DNA of 64,000 nt from Cyclobacteriaceae bacterium (GTDB taxonomy: Bacteria > Bacteroidota > Bacteroidia > Cytophagales > Cyclobacteriaceae). The first letter of the stretch is position 1; the number at the start of each line of letters is the position of its first letter. Shown piece by piece: positions 61,630 through 64,000 of this stretch. The translations under genes were made by a program, and so were the position numbers. The notes below the pieces were generated by a model. It did not search any database. It saw only the letters and a program-made list of their open reading frames with translations, and was not told the origin of the DNA. Location of the stretch: assembly GCA_019638235.1 (NCBI GenBank), contig JAHBUE010000001.1:2094492-2158491 (forward strand), written 5' to 3'.

Positions 61630-62943
61630 ATGGAGTACCTTCGCGGAATAATTGGTATTGCGGTTATCATCCTGATAGCCTTCGCCTTTTCAATGCACCG
61701 TAAAAAAATCGACTGGCGACTTGTTATTACCGGTGTTCTTCTTCAAATCGTTATCGCCCTTCTTATTTCCAAAGTCCCGATAGTTCAGAAAGGATTCAGC
61801 ATTCTGGGCGATGGCTTCGTTACATTTTTAAGTTTTGCCTCGCGCGGTGCGGAGTTCTTGTTTGGCGACCTGGCCTTTAACAGCGACAGCAACCAGGGTA
61901 CACGTCATGGGCTTGGGTTTCTGTTTGCTTTTCAGGCGCTGCCAATGGTTATTTTCTTTTCATCTGTTACGGCAGGGCTGTACTACTTAGGCGTGCTTCA
62001 AAAAATTGTATATGTATTCGCCTGGCTGATGAGCAAAACCATGCGGTTATCGGGCGCTGAAAGTCTTTCTGCAGCCGGTAATGTTTTTCTTGGGCAAACA
62101 GAATCCCCGCTATTGGTGCGCCCGTTCATCAGCCGGATGACGCAATCAGAACTAAACTGCCTGATGACGGTAGGAATGGCCACTATTGCTGGCAGTGTTA
62201 TGGGTGCTTACATTACCTTTCTGGGTGGTGGCGACCCATCACAGTACGGCAAGTTTGCCACGTATCTGCTTTCGGCATCACTTATGAATGTGCCTGCTGC
62301 CATTGTTATGGCAAAGATTTTCTTACCTGAAAATGAACCTGAAAAAATTGACCGCGAACTGAAAGTGAATAAAGAATCAGTCGGGGCAAATGTTATTGAC
62401 GCGTTTGCTTCAGGCGCGGCAGATGGTATAAAGCTGGCGCTAAACATTGGCGGTATGCTGTTGGCGTTCATTGCTATTATTTATGCCATTAACTGGATAT
62501 TGGTAGATGGCATTGGTGCATGGACGGGGCTGAATGAATGGGTAAGGCAATCTACCAACGGGTCGTTCTCAGGTTTTTCGTTGCAGTATATCTTCGGGCA
62601 GGTGTTTCGTTTACTGGCGTTTGTTATGGGTGTTGAATGGTCGGAAACCATCCACGTAGGCAGTTTGCTTGGTCAGAAGTTGGTCATCAACGAATTTGTT
62701 GCTTACCTCGGGTTGGCTGAAATGAAATCCATGTCACTGCTTAGTGAAAAGTCGATTATCATATCCACGTATGCGTTGTGTGGTTTTGCAAACTTCAGTT
62801 CCATTGCCATACAGATAGGCGGTATTGGCAGTATGGCGCCCGGTCGTCAGGCAGATTTATCGCGCCTGGGGCTTAGGGCGGTAATGGCTGGTACAATGGC
62901 AACGATGATGTCGGGAACAATTGCAGGGGCATTGTTTAGCTGA
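61630..62943 (+). CDS. CNT family nucleoside transporter (NupC-like)
   Basis: A 437-residue membrane protein with about ten helices. Core motifs are AGNVFLGQTESPLLVRPFISRMTQSEL (substrate-binding helical hairpin 1), MTVGMATIAGSVMGAYI, and GVEWSETIHVGSLLGQKLVINEFVAYL (hairpin 2), with CGFANFSSIAIQIGGIGSMAP near the end, all standard for concentrative nucleoside transporters driven by sodium or protons. ATG 61630 is the start. It overlaps the trmH-type gene by one base. Confidence 0.93.
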   Translation: MEYLRGIIGIAVIILIAFAFSMHRKKIDWRLVITGVLLQIVIALLISKVPIVQKGFSILGDGFVTFLSFASRGAEFLFGDLAFNSDSNQGTRHGLGFLFAFQALPMVIFFSSVTAGLYYLGVLQKIVYVFAWLMSKTMRLSGAESLSAAGNVFLGQTESPLLVRPFISRMTQSELNCLMTVGMATIAGSVMGAYITFLGGGDPSQYGKFATYLLSASLMNVPAAIVMAKIFLPENEPEKIDRELKVNKESVGANVIDAFASGAADGIKLALNIGGMLLAFIAIIYAINWILVDGIGAWTGLNEWVRQSTNGSFSGFSLQYIFGQVFRLLAFVMGVEWSETIHVGSLLGQKLVINEFVAYLGLAEMKSMSLLSEKSIIISTYALCGFANFSSIAIQIGGIGSMAPGRQADLSRLGLRAVMAGTMATMMSGTIAGALFS

Positions 62944-63635
62944 TGATGCCGTTAACCAACCAGGAACAATTGCTGCTGGAGCATTTCGCTCAATATATCT
63001 CCGACCATAAAAAGCAATTTACTGAAAAGGTGTTGGCTGCCCGCACCAGGCAGGTTACCGTAGTGCTGGAAGATATTTACCAATCGCAAAATGCGAGTGC
63101 CGCATTGCGTACCTGCGAATGCATGGGCATCCAGGATATTCACATTATAGAGAATACTACAAAGTATGAAGTGAACAAATATGTGCTGAAGGGGTCGTAC
63201 AAATGGTTAAGCCTGAATCGTTACAAACAGAAAAGAATAAACAATACCGAGGCTTGTTTCAGGAAACTGAAAGAGAACGGTTATACCTTGTATGCTACCG
63301 CTCCGGGCGATGATAATATGTCGGTTTACGATGTTGACCCGTGCACAACCAAAGCCGCCTTTATTTTTGGTAACGAACTGAACGGCCTTTCAGCGTATGC
63401 GTTGGCACATGCCGACCATCGGATAAAAATCCCTATGTACGGTTTTACCGAAAGCCTGAATATTTCTGCCAGCGTGGCAATTTGCCTTAGCGCAGCTATT
63501 GAGCGATTGAAACACGAGCAGGAAAAATTCGGGTTGAGCGTTGAAGAAAAAGACCGGCTAAGATTGGACTGGTACAGGAAGATGGTAAAACGCTCTGAAA
63601 TAATTGAGAAAGAGTTTTTGCGTACAAATCCGTAA
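62943..63635 (+). CDS. TrmH-family RNA 2'-O-methyltransferase
   Basis: A 230-residue SpoU/TrmH-type protein. It has TVVLEDIYQSQNASAALRTCECMGIQDIHIIE (motif 1), FIFGNELNGLSAYALAHADHRIKIPMYGFTESLNISASVAICL (motifs 2 and 3 with the SAM-binding trefoil knot). The short N-terminal extension suggests tRNA (Gm18) methyltransferase TrmH, but a 23S rRNA target is possible. It is co-directional and coupled to the transporter gene. Confidence 0.92.
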   Translation: MMPLTNQEQLLLEHFAQYISDHKKQFTEKVLAARTRQVTVVLEDIYQSQNASAALRTCECMGIQDIHIIENTTKYEVNKYVLKGSYKWLSLNRYKQKRINNTEACFRKLKENGYTLYATAPGDDNMSVYDVDPCTTKAAFIFGNELNGLSAYALAHADHRIKIPMYGFTESLNISASVAICLSAAIERLKHEQEKFGLSVEEKDRLRLDWYRKMVKRSEIIEKEFLRTNP

Positions 63636-63666
63636 CTTGCGCCCGGTTGGTTTTAATTTCCTCTCC

Positions 63667-64000
63667 ATGAAGCGGGTAAAGCGCGTATTGTATATCTTGT
63701 CGGGTACGGTTATTCTGTTTTTTATAAGTTCAAATATTTGGGTTGTTACCAGTACCGAAAACCGTGTGTTGTATGATGCCGGGCAACTTGAAGATCACCG
63801 CGTAGCCTTAGTGCTGGGCACCAGCCATAAACTTGTGGGGGGCGAGTCGAACCCGTTTTTTGAACACCGTATGGATAGGGCGGCAGAGTTGTACCGGCTC
63901 GGTAAAATCGACCATTTTATTTTAAGTGGCGATAACCGCACACGTTACTATAACGAACCATCGGAGATGCGCAAAGCCCTTTTGACTCGTGGCGTAAAGG
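63667..64000 (+). CDS. SanA-like DUF218 membrane protein (3' end beyond window)
   Basis: The first 111 codons from ATG 63667: a single membrane helix (VLYILSGTVILFFISSNIWV), then VALVLGTSHKLVGGESNPFF, FILSGDNRTRYYNEPSEM, matching SanA/DUF218 proteins that influence envelope permeability and vancomycin exclusion in enterics. It continues off the window. It lies 31 bases after the methyltransferase gene. Confidence 0.85.
   Translation, partial: MKRVKRVLYILSGTVILFFISSNIWVVTSTENRVLYDAGQLEDHRVALVLGTSHKLVGGESNPFFEHRMDRAAELYRLGKIDHFILSGDNRTRYYNEPSEMRKALLTRGVK

Overview
The window looks like chromosomal DNA of a Bacteroidota, most probably a Cytophagales-type bacterium (inference). Supporting signs are many secreted or lipoprotein genes with short signal peptides, no obvious Shine-Dalgarno sites, several promoters matching the Bacteroidota -7 consensus TAnnTTTG, and typical families: DUF4159, DUF6913, DUF1015, M56/BlaI, a short Hc1-type histone H1-like protein, split transketolase and a sphinganine-type PLP synthase. 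No rRNA, tRNA, CRISPR array, transposase, phage gene or integrase was seen.

Layout. 1-5.3 kb (minus): edge-truncated beta-barrel protein, dprA, a MerR regulator, a beta-propeller protein and two M23 peptidases. 5.4-10.7 kb (plus): alaS, gatB, a TlpA-like thioredoxin lipoprotein. 10.7-13.4 kb (minus): an M56/TonB sensor with a BlaI repressor. 13.5-14.8 kb: a HigBA-like toxin-antitoxin locus whose toxin gene is split by a mobile cassette. 15-29 kb: DUF4159, beta-barrel protein, thyA, sdaAB, a TolC/adaptor pair, ppa, CPBP protein, maf, DUF1015, accC, the sphinganine/capnine-type synthase and a 59-residue histone H1-like gene. 29.4-31.3 kb: an AT-rich island of broken and accessory genes between two similar terminators. 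31.3-43 kb (minus): dapA, ligA, an M1 peptidase, serC-like, a SerB-SerA fusion and both transketolase halves. 43-53.6 kb: serine hydrolase, bcp, a large M23 protein, FAH protein, M48 peptidase, DUF2200, a second toxin-antitoxin pair, an exonuclease, a degenerate Mur-ligase fragment and dnaB. 53.7-55.1 kb: a second mobile-cassette locus. 55.2-64 kb: a tandem M14 pair, TPR protein, etfBA, a bifunctional nuclease, nucleoside transporter, TrmH methyltransferase and the start of a SanA-like protein.

The most notable result is a set of integron-type gene cassettes without a visible integrase. One (13568-14193) carries a zinc-ribbon-like gene followed by an attC-like palindrome. It sits exactly inside the 5' end of a HigB-like toxin gene: joining base 13567 to base 14194 restores a 105-codon toxin reading frame. 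A second cassette (53692-54782) shows the same boundary signature, and a third, weaker candidate lies at 30482-31207 on the minus strand.

Other points are a SerB-SerA fusion beside a SerC-like gene, which would place the three steps of the phosphorylated serine pathway together; a tandem M14 pair in which the first copy has lost its zinc ligands; a Mur-ligase-like protein without its P-loop lysine; a palindromic repeat read in frame inside alaS; and a gatB gene with no ordinary start codon in front of its conserved N-terminus.
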